Positions 45,998-54,971 of a stretch of 64,000 nt of DNA are shown in pieces (within the stretch, counting starts at the first letter, position 1; each line of letters opens with the position of its first letter). Under the pieces are notes generated by a model. That model ran no database searches, was not told where the DNA came from, and was given only the letters and a program-made list of their open reading frames with translations. Both the position numbers and the translations under genes were made by a program. Source of the DNA: Aneurinibacillus sp. REN35 (GTDB lineage Bacteria > Bacillota > Bacilli > Aneurinibacillales > Aneurinibacillaceae); assembly GCF_041379945.2 (NCBI RefSeq), contig NZ_JBFTXJ020000006.1, positions 186,001 to 250,000 on the forward strand, written 5' to 3'.

Positions 45998-46934
45998 GAA
46001 ATATTTTCCCGTTCGTCAGGGCATCCTGCAGCGCACAGTCGGACATGTCAAAGCGGTGGATGATATCGATTTTGATATCCTTCGTGGTGAGACGCTCGGA
46101 TTAGTAGGCGAGTCAGGCTGCGGTAAATCAACGACAGGACGATCCATCCTGCGTTTGATTGAGCCGACCGACGGTGTTATAGAGTTTGAAGGGCGCGATA
46201 TCAGCAAGGCATCAAGCAGTGAGATGCGTACGCTGTATCGTGATATGCAGCTGATTTTTCAAGATCCGTATGCTTCGCTTAATCCGCGTAAAACGGTAGA
46301 GAAGCTATTGAGTGAGCCGATGGCGGTTCATGGCATATATACGGCGGAAGAGCGAAAGAAGCGGGTGTACGAGCTGCTTGAGGTCGTTGGCCTAAACGCA
46401 TACCATGCCACAAGATATCCGCATGAATTCTCAGGAGGACAGCGCCAACGGATCGGCATCGCCCGTGCACTGGCATTGCAGCCAAAGCTGATTATCTGCG
46501 ATGAGCCGGTCTCGGCGCTTGACGTATCAATTCAGTCTCAAGTGCTCAATCTCTTAAAGCAACTGCAGCAAGAAATGGGACTCACGTATTTGTTCATCGC
46601 CCATGACTTAAGTGTGGTTAAACATATTAGCGATCGGATTGGTGTCATGTATCTGGGCAGGATTGTAGAGCTTGCTGGCAAGAAGAGCCTGTATAGCAAA
46701 CCGCTGCATCCGTATACACAGGCGCTGATGTCTGCGGTTCCGGTTGCCAATCCGCAAATAAAAAGGGATCGCATTATTCTCGAAGGAGATGTGCCAAGCC
46801 CGGCGAATCCTCCGCAAGGATGCACATTCCACCCGCGCTGTTCGGCTTGTATGGACATCTGTCGAATAGAGCGTCCGCTGCTCCGTGATTTGGGTGACGG
46901 GCATCAGGTGGCTTGCCATTTATACAATCAATAA
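45963..46934 (+). CDS. Oligopeptide/dipeptide ABC transporter ATPase (DppF/OppF type)
   Basis: This 323-residue second ATPase pairs with the one before it. It has '[15 protein letters not shown]' (Walker A), '[13 protein letters not shown]' (Q loop), '[15 protein letters not shown]' (signature), '[13 protein letters not shown]' (Walker B) and the H loop '[10 protein letters not shown]'. The F-type N-terminus '[13 protein letters not shown]' is typical. A cysteine cluster near the C-terminus ('[14 protein letters not shown]') matches its partner. The ATG follows AGGAGGA. Confidence 0.93.
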   Translation: MSETLLKVRHLKKYFPVRQGILQRTVGHVKAVDDIDFDILRGETLGLVGESGCGKSTTGRSILRLIEPTDGVIEFEGRDISKASSSEMRTLYRDMQLIFQDPYASLNPRKTVEKLLSEPMAVHGIYTAEERKKRVYELLEVVGLNAYHATRYPHEFSGGQRQRIGIARALALQPKLIICDEPVSALDVSIQSQVLNLLKQLQQEMGLTYLFIAHDLSVVKHISDRIGVMYLGRIVELAGKKSLYSKPLHPYTQALMSAVPVANPQIKRDRIILEGDVPSPANPPQGCTFHPRCSACMDICRIERPLLRDLGDGHQVACHLYNQ

Positions 46935-46963
46935 TACGTAAAGAAGAAAAGGGGGACACAAAG

Positions 46964-48625
46964 ATGAAGTATGGAAAGTATGGCAGAAAAACGATGGCAA
47001 TTCTCTCAGCTCTCATGCTGACGACAGCAATTGGATTAACTGCATGCGGTGGCGGTGACAAAGCCCAGGAGACAGCGGGCAAACCGGAAAAAGCGCAGGA
47101 ACAAAAAGGTGGCACACTCATTTTTGCTCGTGGCGGTGACTCGACGACGCTTGATCCGCAGAACACGACAGAAGGTGAAGCGACACGCGTAACGGAAAAC
47201 ATTTATGACACGCTTGTACAATATAAAGAAGACAGCACAGAAGTAGAACCGGCACTTGCGACCCAATGGGAGAGCAGTCCGGATGGAAAGACATGGACAT
47301 TCACCCTTCGTGAAGGCGTTAAATTCCATGACGGTACAGAATTTGATGCAAATGCAGTTAAATTTAACTTTGATCGTATGATGGATACAAAAAATGAATA
47401 CCATGTTGGTGGCAACTTCGATTACTTCACCAGCATGTTTACTGCCTTCAAAGGCGAGCCGGGTGCAGTAATTAAAGATGTGAAGGTGCTTGATAAAAAC
47501 AAAGTGCAGTTTATCTTAAACGTACCGCAGGCGCCATTCCTCGCCAATATTGCGATGCCATTCTTCGCGATTGAAAGCCCGGAGGCAATTAAAAAATACA
47601 AAGAAAAGATCAGCCAGCATCCCGTTGGCACAGGTCCGTTCAAATTCGTAGAGGGCGGCTGGAAACCAAACGATACCATCACGCTGGAGAAGAATCCTGA
47701 GTATTGGGAAGGCGAACCGAAGCTTGACAAGGTCATTTTTAAAGTTATTCCAGATAATACGGCTCGTCTAACCGCACTGAAGTCCGGCGAGGTAGATCTG
47801 ATTGACGGCATGAATCCTTCTGATGCAGCGGCGGTGGAATCGGATAGCAAGCTGACATTGCATAAGCGTCCATCCAATAATGTAGGCTATCTCGCCTTTA
47901 ACACGGAGAAGAAGCCGTTTGACAATCCAAAAGTGCGCCAAGCGCTGTCTATGGCTGTAGATAAGCCGGGTCTCGTGAAAGCATTCTATGCGGGCCTTGG
48001 TGAAGCGGCGAAGAATCCGCTGCCGCCATCCATCTGGGGTCATAATGACGCCATTACGGATTATGAGTATAATCTGGAAAAGGCGAAGAAGCTGCTTGCA
48101 GAAGCCGGTTATCCAAACGGCTTTGAGACAGATTTCTGGGCAATGCCTGTATCGCGTCCGTATATGCCACAGCCGCAAAAAATTGCTGAATCCATTCAAG
48201 CTGACTTTGCAAAAATCGGCGTAAAAACAAAGATCGTTTCTATGGAATGGGGTACGTATCTGAAGAAGACGAAGAACGGGGAGCATCCAATGGCTCTGCT
48301 TGGCTGGACCGGTGACAATGGAGACCCGGATAACTTCTTATATGTACTGCTCGATAAAGACAATGCCAAGCCGCCAGCAGCACAGAATATCTCACTCTAC
48401 AAAAGCGATAAGGTGCATGATCTGTTGATCAAGGCACAGACAACACCAGATCAAAAGGTACGCGAAGATTTGTATAAGCAAGCACAGCAAGTTATCCATG
48501 ATGATGCGCCAATGGTGCCGCTGGTACATTCCACGCCAGTTCTCGCAAGCTCTAGCAAAGTAAAAGGGTATGTGCCGCACGCGACTGGTTCCGAGAAATT
48601 AAATGACGTAACCATGGAAAAATAG
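46964..48625 (+). CDS. Peptide-binding lipoprotein of the ABC transporter (SBP family 5)
   Basis: This 553-residue lipoprotein captures peptides outside the membrane. The signal ends in a lipobox, L-T-A-C, at about residue 28, and the Cys is followed by Gly-rich and Lys-rich linker sequence. Family landmarks are 'LDPQNTTEGEATRVTENIYDTL', 'WTFTLREGVKFHDGTEFDA' and 'NNVGYLAFNTEKKPFDNPKVRQAL', as in DppA/DppE and nickel/peptide receptors. The ATG at 46964 follows AAAAGGGGGA. A strong hairpin terminator lies between it and the permease genes. Confidence 0.92.
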   Translation: MKYGKYGRKTMAILSALMLTTAIGLTACGGGDKAQETAGKPEKAQEQKGGTLIFARGGDSTTLDPQNTTEGEATRVTENIYDTLVQYKEDSTEVEPALATQWESSPDGKTWTFTLREGVKFHDGTEFDANAVKFNFDRMMDTKNEYHVGGNFDYFTSMFTAFKGEPGAVIKDVKVLDKNKVQFILNVPQAPFLANIAMPFFAIESPEAIKKYKEKISQHPVGTGPFKFVEGGWKPNDTITLEKNPEYWEGEPKLDKVIFKVIPDNTARLTALKSGEVDLIDGMNPSDAAAVESDSKLTLHKRPSNNVGYLAFNTEKKPFDNPKVRQALSMAVDKPGLVKAFYAGLGEAAKNPLPPSIWGHNDAITDYEYNLEKAKKLLAEAGYPNGFETDFWAMPVSRPYMPQPQKIAESIQADFAKIGVKTKIVSMEWGTYLKKTKNGEHPMALLGWTGDNGDPDNFLYVLLDKDNAKPPAAQNISLYKSDKVHDLLIKAQTTPDQKVREDLYKQAQQVIHDDAPMVPLVHSTPVLASSSKVKGYVPHATGSEKLNDVTMEK

Positions 48626-48650
48626 GTAGCGGATCATCACTGTTCACGGG

Positions 48651-48681
48651 GTGCATGCGGAAACCGCATGCACTTTTTTTT
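48651..48681 (+). terminator. Intra-operon terminator between the binding-protein and permease genes
   Basis: GTGCATGCGG (48651-48660) pairs perfectly with CCGCATGCAC (48664-48673), with a 3-base loop, followed by eight T. Partial read-through would give more binding protein than permease. Confidence 0.92.
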
Positions 48682-48710
48682 CCGACTTCATAAGGCAGGT
48701 GAACTAACAC

Positions 48711-49715
48711 ATGTTTGCATACATTATTCGTCGGCTCCTGCAGCTTGTTCCCGTACTGATCGGTATGTCGCTTGTTGTATTTGCCATTATTCATGCCATT
48801 CCCGGCGATCCGGCACTCATGATTTTAGGCGAGCATGCGACCCCGGAAGCATTGGAGGAACTTAGAGCCAAATTGCATCTGAACGAGCCGCTGTATAAAC
48901 AGTACTTCTTTTATATGGCTGATATTATTCAAGGGAATCTTGGTGAGTCGCTTCGTACGAAGCAAGAAATTAGCATTGAAATTGGCGCCTATCTAACGGC
49001 TACGATTGAGCTTGCGATTGCCGCATTGATTTTTGCGATTGTTGTCGGTGTAAATGCGGGCATTATTGCCGCATGGAAGCGCGCTTCCTGGTTTGACTAT
49101 ATTGCGATGCTGATCGCGCTAGTTGGGGTCTCCATGCCGGTATTTTGGCTGGGCTTGATGGAGCAGTGGATTTTTGTTGATAAGCTGGATTTGCTCCCAT
49201 CGACGGGACGTTTTAATCCGCGTGAGCCAATTGATGACATTACGGGCTTTTATGTAATGGATACGATCCTTCAAGGCAATTGGGCAGGCTTACAGGATGT
49301 TGTTCTTCATTTAATTCTCCCAAGCATTGCATTGGGTACAATTCCGATGGCGATCATTGCGCGTATGACGCGCTCTTCCATGCTTGAGGTGATGAAGTCA
49401 GATTATATCCGCACAGCTCGCGCGAAAGGGTTGCGCGAATTCTGGGTTGTGTATAAGCATGCGCTGCGCAATGCGTTCGCGCCTGTATTGACGGTCATCG
49501 GTCTTCAGCTTGGCTCGCTTTTGGGCGGAGCCATTCTTACGGAGACGATTTTTGGCTGGCCGGGTGTCGGCCGCTATATTAATGATGCGATTGCCTTCCG
49601 TGACTACCCTGTCGTTCAATCTGGGGTGCTGGTCGTTGCATTTCTATTCGTTATCATTAATTTAATTGTTGATATTTTGTACGCGTATATTGACCCGCGC
49701 ATTCAATACAAGTAG
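48711..49715 (+). CDS. Peptide ABC transporter permease (DppB type)
   Basis: This 334-residue inner-membrane subunit has six helices. The N-terminus 'YIIRRLLQLVPVLIGMSLVVF' and 'AIPGDPALMILGEHATPE' are typical of DppB. The EAA loop that contacts the ATPases is 'DYIRTARAKGLREFWVVYKHALRNA' near residue 230. The start follows AAGGCAGGTG. dppC begins 11 bases after its stop. Confidence 0.93.
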   Translation: MFAYIIRRLLQLVPVLIGMSLVVFAIIHAIPGDPALMILGEHATPEALEELRAKLHLNEPLYKQYFFYMADIIQGNLGESLRTKQEISIEIGAYLTATIELAIAALIFAIVVGVNAGIIAAWKRASWFDYIAMLIALVGVSMPVFWLGLMEQWIFVDKLDLLPSTGRFNPREPIDDITGFYVMDTILQGNWAGLQDVVLHLILPSIALGTIPMAIIARMTRSSMLEVMKSDYIRTARAKGLREFWVVYKHALRNAFAPVLTVIGLQLGSLLGGAILTETIFGWPGVGRYINDAIAFRDYPVVQSGVLVVAFLFVIINLIVDILYAYIDPRIQYK

Positions 49716-49726
49716 GGGGTGGCAGC

Positions 49727-50617
49727 ATGCAGACGACAGCGCAGGTAAACACCCAGGCTTCGGTAAAGGCTCGGCAGAGCTCGCCTTGGCGCGACGCCTG
49801 GTATCAGTTAAAAAAGCAGAAAACCGCCTTGGTCGGATTGTTTGTCATCCTGTTTTTTATCGTAGTGGGGCTATTGGCTCCTATTATTACAAGTCAACCA
49901 TGGGATGGACAAAATCTAGCTGATAAGCTCAAGCCGCCGAGTGCGCAGCATTGGTTTGGAACAGATGATTTAGGCCGCGATATTTTCACTCGCGTCGTAT
50001 ACGGTGCAAGAATCTCGCTGTGGGTTGGATTTTTCTCAGTAGTCGGCTCCATTGTCGCAGGGACGGCTCTCGGACTGGTGGCAGGTTACTTCGGACGTTG
50101 GGTAGATACGATTATTTCCCGTCTGTTTGATATTATTTTGGCATTCCCAAGCATTCTATTGGCGATTGCGATTGTAACTATCCTCGGTCCGGGGCTCTCT
50201 AACGCTCTAATTGCCATTGCGATCATTAATGTACCGACATATGGGCGGCTTGTCCGCTCACGCGTGTTGAGTATTAAAGAAGAGGAGTATGTCACCGCAG
50301 CAAAAGTGCTGGGTATGTCACATGCACGCATCCTGTTCTCGCATATTTTGCCGAACAGTATGGCTCCGATTATTGTTCAAGGAACGCTTGGGGTTGCGAC
50401 GGCTGTACTTGAAGCGGCGGCGCTTGGCTTCCTCGGTCTTGGTGCACAGGCACCGCAGCCGGAATGGGGCAAGATGATTTCAGATTCGCGTCAATACATT
50501 ACAGCAGCCTATTGGACAGTCTTGTTTCCAGGGTTGGCTATTATGTTAACCGTACTTGGCTTCAACCTGTTTGGTGATGGCCTTCGTGATGCACTTGATC
50601 CGAAGATGAAGCAATAA
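49727..50617 (+). CDS. Peptide ABC transporter permease (DppC type)
   Basis: This 296-residue permease completes the transporter. A cytoplasmic N-terminus (about 30 residues) precedes the first helix, as in the DppC/OppC N-terminal domain. 'HWFGTDDLGRDIFTRVVYGARISL' and the EAA loop 'EEYVTAAKVLGMSHARILFSHILPN' are family landmarks. The C-terminus 'FNLFGDGLRDALDPK' is highly typical. A terminator follows, so the operon ends here. Confidence 0.94.
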   Translation: MQTTAQVNTQASVKARQSSPWRDAWYQLKKQKTALVGLFVILFFIVVGLLAPIITSQPWDGQNLADKLKPPSAQHWFGTDDLGRDIFTRVVYGARISLWVGFFSVVGSIVAGTALGLVAGYFGRWVDTIISRLFDIILAFPSILLAIAIVTILGPGLSNALIAIAIINVPTYGRLVRSRVLSIKEEEYVTAAKVLGMSHARILFSHILPNSMAPIIVQGTLGVATAVLEAAALGFLGLGAQAPQPEWGKMISDSRQYITAAYWTVLFPGLAIMLTVLGFNLFGDGLRDALDPKMKQ

Positions 50618-50656
50618 ACGCACCCTGTTTATAAGTCAAAGTAGGATAGAGAAGGG

Positions 50657-50696
50657 AGAATCACGCGTCCATATGCTGCGCGTGATTCTTTTTTTA
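50657..50696 (+). terminator. Terminator after the peptide transporter operon
   Basis: AGAATCACGCG (50657-50667) pairs perfectly with CGCGTGATTCT (50679-50689), followed by T. Confidence 0.92.
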
Positions 50697-50753
50697 CTTT
50701 AGACATCCTATAAAGCCTAAGAAAATATTAGTACCCCCATGCTTCTGAAAAAC

Positions 50754-50762
50754 TGGTATGAT
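50754..50762 (+). promoter_or_regulatory. Possible extended -10 promoter element for ddl
   Basis: TGGTATGAT fits the extended -10 pattern TGNTATNAT. No good -35 is seen 17 bases upstream. An alternative pair is TTCTGA at 50743 with TATATT at 50766. Confidence 0.3.
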
Positions 50763-50886
50763 TAATATATTATCCAAAAGTTCATTCGTACATAGTATGG
50801 AGAGAATAGAGCAAGTATAGAGGCATGTTCCGCTGGTTTCCTTCCAAGAGGGAATGTGTGATAGTGAATGAAGGAGGACGTTTCGG

Positions 50887-51963
50887 GTGTCAAACAAGCA
50901 AAAGATAGGCGTTATTTACGGAGGAAAGTCAAGTGAGCACGAGGTATCGATTCATACCGCTCTCTCCGTAATAAACGCCGTAGATAAAGCGCGCTATGAA
51001 GTACTTCCCATCTATATTGATGTAGACGGACGATGGCTTACAGGAGCCTGGGTGGAACAGGAGATTACCCATGTAGATGCACTGCGTTTTACTCCGGCGA
51101 CCCATGCGGCACCGGATGTGTTCACGCTCAAAGATATGGTTGAAGTTGTATTTCCCGTTATCCATGGACCAAACGGGGAAGATGGAACATTACAGGGTTT
51201 TCTTGAATTGATCGACGTACCGTATGTTGGCTCCGGTGTGCTGGGCTCCTCTGTAGGTATGGATAAGGTAGCGATGAAAGAGGTATTCGGTAATGTAGGT
51301 TTGCCACAGGGCAAATATAAAAGCTATCTGCGAATTGATCTGGAGCAGAAGCTGGATGTCATATGCGATGAAATTGAAGCGGTGCTTGGACTTCCATGCT
51401 TTGTTAAGCCGGCTAACATGGGATCAAGTGTAGGCATTAGCAAAGCGAAGGACAGTGCGGGGCTTCGTGAAGCACTTCGTTTTGCGGCCCGGTTTGACCG
51501 AAAAGTGATCGTCGAAGAATTTATCTCCGGACGCGAGCTTGAAATCGGTGTGCTTGGCAATGATAAACCGGATACATCAATCGTTGGGGAAATCGTCTCA
51601 AGCAATGAGTTCTATGATTATGAAGCGAAATACAAAAGCGACGGAACAAGGCTTGATATTCCGGCGCATGTGCCGGAGAGCGTCGTAAGCCGGATGAAAG
51701 AGCTTGCGGTCAAAGCGTTTCTTGCGCTTGATTGCAGCGGCTTATCCCGGGTCGACTTTTTCTGGGATGAGACGGCCGATGAAGTATACATCAATGAGAT
51801 CAATACAATGCCGGGCTTTACACCGTTCAGCATGTATCCGATGCTTTGGAAAGAAACAGGCGTACCATACGCAGAATTGATTGACCGCTTGATTGCATTT
51901 GGCATTGCGCGTTATGAAGAGAAGAAGGCCAATGAGCTTGTGGCTGAACAATTTAATGATTAA
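50887..51963 (+). CDS. ddl: D-alanine--D-alanine ligase
   Basis: This 358-residue ATP-grasp enzyme joins two D-alanines for peptidoglycan precursors. 'IGVIYGGKSSEHEVSI' opens the N-terminal domain. 'PVIHGPNGEDGTLQGFLEL' is the substrate-binding block. 'CFVKPANMGSSVGISK' and 'VEEFISGRELEIGVLG' form the ATP site, and 'YINEINTMPGFTPFSMYP' holds the metal-binding Glu and Asn. The GTG start follows GAAGGAGGA. murF, the next pathway step, lies just downstream but faces the other way. Confidence 0.95.
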   Translation: MSNKQKIGVIYGGKSSEHEVSIHTALSVINAVDKARYEVLPIYIDVDGRWLTGAWVEQEITHVDALRFTPATHAAPDVFTLKDMVEVVFPVIHGPNGEDGTLQGFLELIDVPYVGSGVLGSSVGMDKVAMKEVFGNVGLPQGKYKSYLRIDLEQKLDVICDEIEAVLGLPCFVKPANMGSSVGISKAKDSAGLREALRFAARFDRKVIVEEFISGRELEIGVLGNDKPDTSIVGEIVSSNEFYDYEAKYKSDGTRLDIPAHVPESVVSRMKELAVKAFLALDCSGLSRVDFFWDETADEVYINEINTMPGFTPFSMYPMLWKETGVPYAELIDRLIAFGIARYEEKKANELVAEQFND

Positions 51964-52007
51964 ATCTGCAATCATATAAAGACTACAATGGGTAAGCAGC
52001 CTAAAAT

Positions 52008-52044
52008 AAAAAATCCTGTTCACGTTTCTGAACAGGATTTTTTA
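52008..52044 (+). terminator. Terminator after ddl
   Basis: AAAAAATCCTGTTCA (52008-52022) pairs perfectly with TGAACAGGATTTTTT (52029-52043). Confidence 0.95.
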
Positions 52045-52196
52045 TTTTGCAGGATGTTGCTTTGAAATCAATAAAGATACTTAAAACTAAGAGAACATGC
52101 ATAGAAAGCAACGATTACCTTTTAAAATATCGTTTGTTCATACATAGCTGCTGCAGCTCGTCTTATATTTTCCATTATATTACATATAATAACATA
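52045..52196. other. AT-rich gap between the convergent ddl and murF genes
   Basis: Together with the flanking terminators this is the longest gene-free stretch apart from the T-box leader (ddl and murF stops are about 327 bases apart). I see no ORF with a ribosome site, no promoter pair and no marked inverted repeat in it. Confidence 0.6.
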
Positions 52197-52230
52197 AATT
52201 AAAAGAGCCGCCCATATAGAGCGGCCCTCA
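52197..52230 (-). terminator. Probable terminator after murF (minus strand)
   Basis: In plus coordinates, GAGCCGC (52205-52211) pairs with GCGGCCCTC (52221-52229) with a two-base bulge. On the minus strand it is followed by CTTTTAA. Confidence 0.5.
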
Positions 52231-52290
52231 GGTTGCCGAGATTTTCTCAACAGCTTGCGAAACAAAAAGCATTCAAGCTGTCTAATAATT

Positions 52291-53676
52291 TTAGGATAAA
52301 TTCTCAAGCAATGTCTCAAGCTCCATCCCGCGCGATGCTTTAAGCAAAAGAGCGTAATCTGCGCTTGTAAAGGCTGCAAGGTATGCGCCAGCCTCTTCCT
52401 TGCTGGCAAAATATTTGGCTGCGGGTCCATACCCTTCCGCAAGGTGCTTGGCGTCCTGTCCGATCGCCACCAGCTCAAATTCCGCGCCCAACTCCCGAAG
52501 TTCTTCTCCGACCTCGCGATGATACGCTGCGCTTTGCGCGCCCAGCTCATACATATCACCGAGCACCAATACTTTCTTTCGCTCCGGATAAATAGAGAGA
52601 AACGTCTGCACTGAAGCAATCATCGAGGTCGGGCTTGCATTATAGGCGTCATTGATGACCAGCAGTCCGTTTGCTCCATCCACTCGCTCAAAGCGCATCG
52701 TAGAGATGGAGAGCGTTGCCAGTCGTTCGACGATTTCTTCGTTTGGAATGCCGAGGTGTTTGGCGATGAAGATGCACGGCAGCGCATTGGAGATATTATG
52801 CTCTCCAAACAGCGGCATGAAGCAGCGGAACTGTTCGCCGTCGCCTGTCGTTACGACAAAGCGGCTACCGTTCTCGTCAAAAACAATATCTGATGCCGTA
52901 ATATCAGCGCCACGAGCTTCTTCGCCCTCATGATGTACATGATAGAAGTAAGTTTTTGCGGGATTAAGAGGTGCCAGATTAGCCACCAGCTCGTTATCCT
53001 GATTTAAACAAGCAAATCCGTCAGGATGAGTATGACCAAGAATTTCGCCTTTGGCTTGTGCAATCATTTCTTTGGAATCAAAAAACTCCATATGGGCATC
53101 ATTTACATTTGTGATGACACTGAAAGTGGGACGTGCCATACCGGCTAAGAAATCAATTTCGCCTGCATGGTTCATACCAAGCTCAAGCACAGCCACCTCC
53201 GTCTCCGGCGCAATCTGTAGAAGCGAGAGCGGCACGCCAAGGTGATTATTAAAGTTTTTGTATGTCTTGTATACATTCTTTTGCCCCGACAGCAGATGAG
53301 CCAGTATATCCTTTGTTGTTGTCTTTCCGTTGCTGCCAGTGATGGCCACAATCGGAAGTGAGAGGCGATTGCGATACATGCGCGCAATTTGCTGGAATGC
53401 TTTTTCTGTATCATCCACCAAAATGAGCGCAAATTCTGCGTTGACCCCTGCGGCTCGCGCTTTTGCTTCATCAGATACGAATGCCGCTTTGGCGCCCATC
53501 TCCGCTGCCTTCTGTAAGAAATCATGTCCGTCCCGTACACCGCCGGTCAGGGCTACGAACAGTGAGTTGACCTCAAGCTGTCTTGAATCGAAATGTACGG
53601 AGGTAATCTCCGATTGTTTATCTCCCTGTAGCAGGGTTCCTTCTGTAATCTCTACAATTTCTTGCACGGTAAACAT
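52291..53676 (-). CDS. murF: UDP-MurNAc-tripeptide--D-Ala-D-Ala ligase
   Basis: This 461-residue Mur ligase adds D-Ala-D-Ala to UDP-MurNAc-tripeptide, completing the pentapeptide. The N-terminal domain (to about residue 105) binds the UDP part. The ATP loop is '[15 protein letters not shown]' near residue 112. '[15 protein letters not shown]' and '[13 protein letters not shown]' line the central domain, and '[13 protein letters not shown]' begins the C-terminal domain. The ATG at 53676 has GGAGGA about 9 bases upstream. In B. subtilis ddl and murF lie in the same direction; here they converge. Confidence 0.96.
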   Translation of the reverse strand: MFTVQEIVEITEGTLLQGDKQSEITSVHFDSRQLEVNSLFVALTGGVRDGHDFLQKAAEMGAKAAFVSDEAKARAAGVNAEFALILVDDTEKAFQQIARMYRNRLSLPIVAITGSNGKTTTKDILAHLLSGQKNVYKTYKNFNNHLGVPLSLLQIAPETEVAVLELGMNHAGEIDFLAGMARPTFSVITNVNDAHMEFFDSKEMIAQAKGEILGHTHPDGFACLNQDNELVANLAPLNPAKTYFYHVHHEGEEARGADITASDIVFDENGSRFVVTTGDGEQFRCFMPLFGEHNISNALPCIFIAKHLGIPNEEIVERLATLSISTMRFERVDGANGLLVINDAYNASPTSMIASVQTFLSIYPERKKVLVLGDMYELGAQSAAYHREVGEELRELGAEFELVAIGQDAKHLAEGYGPAAKYFASKEEAGAYLAAFTSADYALLLKASRGMELETLLENLS

Positions 53677-53799
53677 ACAGGATGTCCTCCCCGTTTTTGC
53701 TTTTTATCCATCTCCATTACTTATTATAACGCGATTTTGCCTCAAGCAGATGCCTCCATATTCCTGTTCCGCAAAAACCAAAAAAATGGACATCTGAGG

Positions 53800-53828
53800 T
53801 TGACCTGCCTATCCCTGTATAATATAAT
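53800..53828 (+). promoter_or_regulatory. Strong sigma-A promoter for rpsU-yqeY
   Basis: TTGACC (53800-53805), a 17-base spacer and TATAAT (53823-53828) form a near-consensus promoter about 75 bases before rpsU. Confidence 0.75.
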
Positions 53829-53904
53829 GTTGTTTGACGACTTTATAGAGATATCTTTCTGTTGCAGTCGTCACCCACGGTTAAGGCGGAGGGAGGGGAA
53901 ACAA

Positions 53905-54078
53905 ATGGCAGAAATTCGTGTACGTAAAAATGAGTCGTTAGACCAAGCGCTACGTCGATTCAAGCGTGAAACAGGTAAAGATGGCGTTCTTGCTGAAGTT
54001 AAAAAGCGCAGACACTATGAGAAGCCTAGTATTAAACGCAAGAAGAAGTCAGAGGCAGCGCGTAAACGTAAGTATTAG
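53905..54078 (+). CDS. rpsU: 30S ribosomal protein S21
   Basis: This 57-residue basic protein of the small subunit starts [20 protein letters not shown] and ends 'SEAARKRKY', as expected for Firmicute S21. The ATG at 53905 follows GGAGGGAGGGG; a longer frame runs upstream but has no matching site. yqeY begins 13 bases after the stop. Confidence 0.97.
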   Translation: MAEIRVRKNESLDQALRRFKRETGKDGVLAEVKKRRHYEKPSIKRKKKSEAARKRKY

Positions 54079-54091
54079 GAGGAATAGTTTA

Positions 54092-54535
54092 ATGAGACTC
54101 GTCGAACGTCTTACCCATGATATGAAGCAAGCGATGAGAGATAAAGACAAGCTCAAACTTTCCGTAATCCGTATGGTGAAATCTTCCGTCAAAAATGAAG
54201 AGATTAACCAGGGTAAAGAACTGTCTGACGACGAAGTGCTTACTGTCTTGACTCGTGAGCTGAAGCAAAGACGCGATTCCCTCCAAGAATTCGAAAAAGC
54301 TGGTCGTGAAGACCTCGCAGAATCCACACGAGCTGAAATTAATGTACTTATGGAATATATGCCTGAGCAATTAAATGAAGAAGAGGTCCGCAAGCTGGTT
54401 AGCGAAGCGATTCAGCAGACCGGTGCATCTTCGAAGAAGGACATGGGAAAAGTCATGGGCGTGCTAATGCCGAAAGTCAAAGGCCGCGCTGACGGTGCCT
54501 TGGTCAACAAGGTTGTTCAGGAGTCGTTATCATAA
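54092..54535 (+). CDS. yqeY: YqeY, GatB/YqeY domain protein
   Basis: This 147-residue protein resembles the tail domain of GatB in the tRNA amidotransferase and may bind tRNA. Landmarks are 'DMKQAMRDKDKLKLSVIRMVKSSVKNEEI', 'LVSEAIQQTGASSKKDMGKVM' and 'PKVKGRADGALVNKVVQESL'. The ATG follows TTAGGAGG. The rpsU-yqeY order is the standard one in Bacillus. Confidence 0.94.
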   Translation: MRLVERLTHDMKQAMRDKDKLKLSVIRMVKSSVKNEEINQGKELSDDEVLTVLTRELKQRRDSLQEFEKAGREDLAESTRAEINVLMEYMPEQLNEEEVRKLVSEAIQQTGASSKKDMGKVMGVLMPKVKGRADGALVNKVVQESLS

Positions 54536-54545
54536 GGTATACATG

Positions 54546-54578
54546 AAGCCCCACCTGCATGCAGGTGGGGCTTTTTGC
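54546..54578 (+). terminator. Terminator after yqeY
   Basis: AAGCCCCACCTGCA (54546-54559) and TGCAGGTGGGGCTT (54560-54573) are perfectly complementary, followed by T. Confidence 0.95.
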
Positions 54579-54589
54579 GTTTTCTCCTT

Positions 54590-54617
54590 CATAAATCCCC
54601 TGCAAGCTGCATAACGT
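54590..54617 (+). promoter_or_regulatory. Candidate sigma-E promoter for yqfC-yqfD
   Basis: CATAAA (54590-54595), a 14-base spacer and CATAACGT (54610-54617) approach the sigma-E pattern kmATATT-N14-CATACANT. In B. subtilis this operon belongs to the mother-cell sigma-E regulon. Confidence 0.45.
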
Positions 54618-54674
54618 GAAGATAGAGAGTCTGCATGATTTGCGGGCGCTCCGATGCAGAGAGGGGGCATACGC

Positions 54675-54956
54675 GTGAAGAAATGGAACGAAAAATGGCG
54701 GCGGTTCACTACCGGCGTACTTGATATGCCGCAGGACTTAACGATGGAGATGCCCCGGATTACGATGATTGGTCAACTGCAGATGTATATTGAAAACCAT
54801 CGCGGAGTCCTATGGTTTAGCAATCAGGAACTCCGTTTGCTTTTAACGAAAGGTCAACTGCTGATCCGGGGACAGAATTTGGTCATTCGCGCGATTTTAC
54901 CTGAGGAAGTGCTTGTGGAGGGCATTGTAGATCAAGTCGTATTTTTGGACCAATAG
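54675..54956 (+). CDS. yqfC: YqfC, sporulation protein
   Basis: This 93-residue protein has the same length as B. subtilis YqfC, a sigma-E-controlled sporulation protein of the YabP/YqfC family. Landmarks are 'DMPQDLTMEMPRITMIGQLQMYIENHRGVL' and 'LLLTKGQLLIRGQNLVIRAI'. The family is linked to mother-cell functions, but the mechanism is unknown. The GTG at 54675 lies 8 bases after GAGGGGG. yqfD starts 15 bases after the stop. Confidence 0.9.
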   Translation: MKKWNEKWRRFTTGVLDMPQDLTMEMPRITMIGQLQMYIENHRGVLWFSNQELRLLLTKGQLLIRGQNLVIRAILPEEVLVEGIVDQVVFLDQ

Positions 54957-54971
54957 AGAGGGGAGACGGCT

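Noticed and set aside
52291-53676. murF as a pseudogene because of its odd orientation
   Set aside because: The frame is full length, all ATP and substrate motifs are present, and the start has a good ribosome site.
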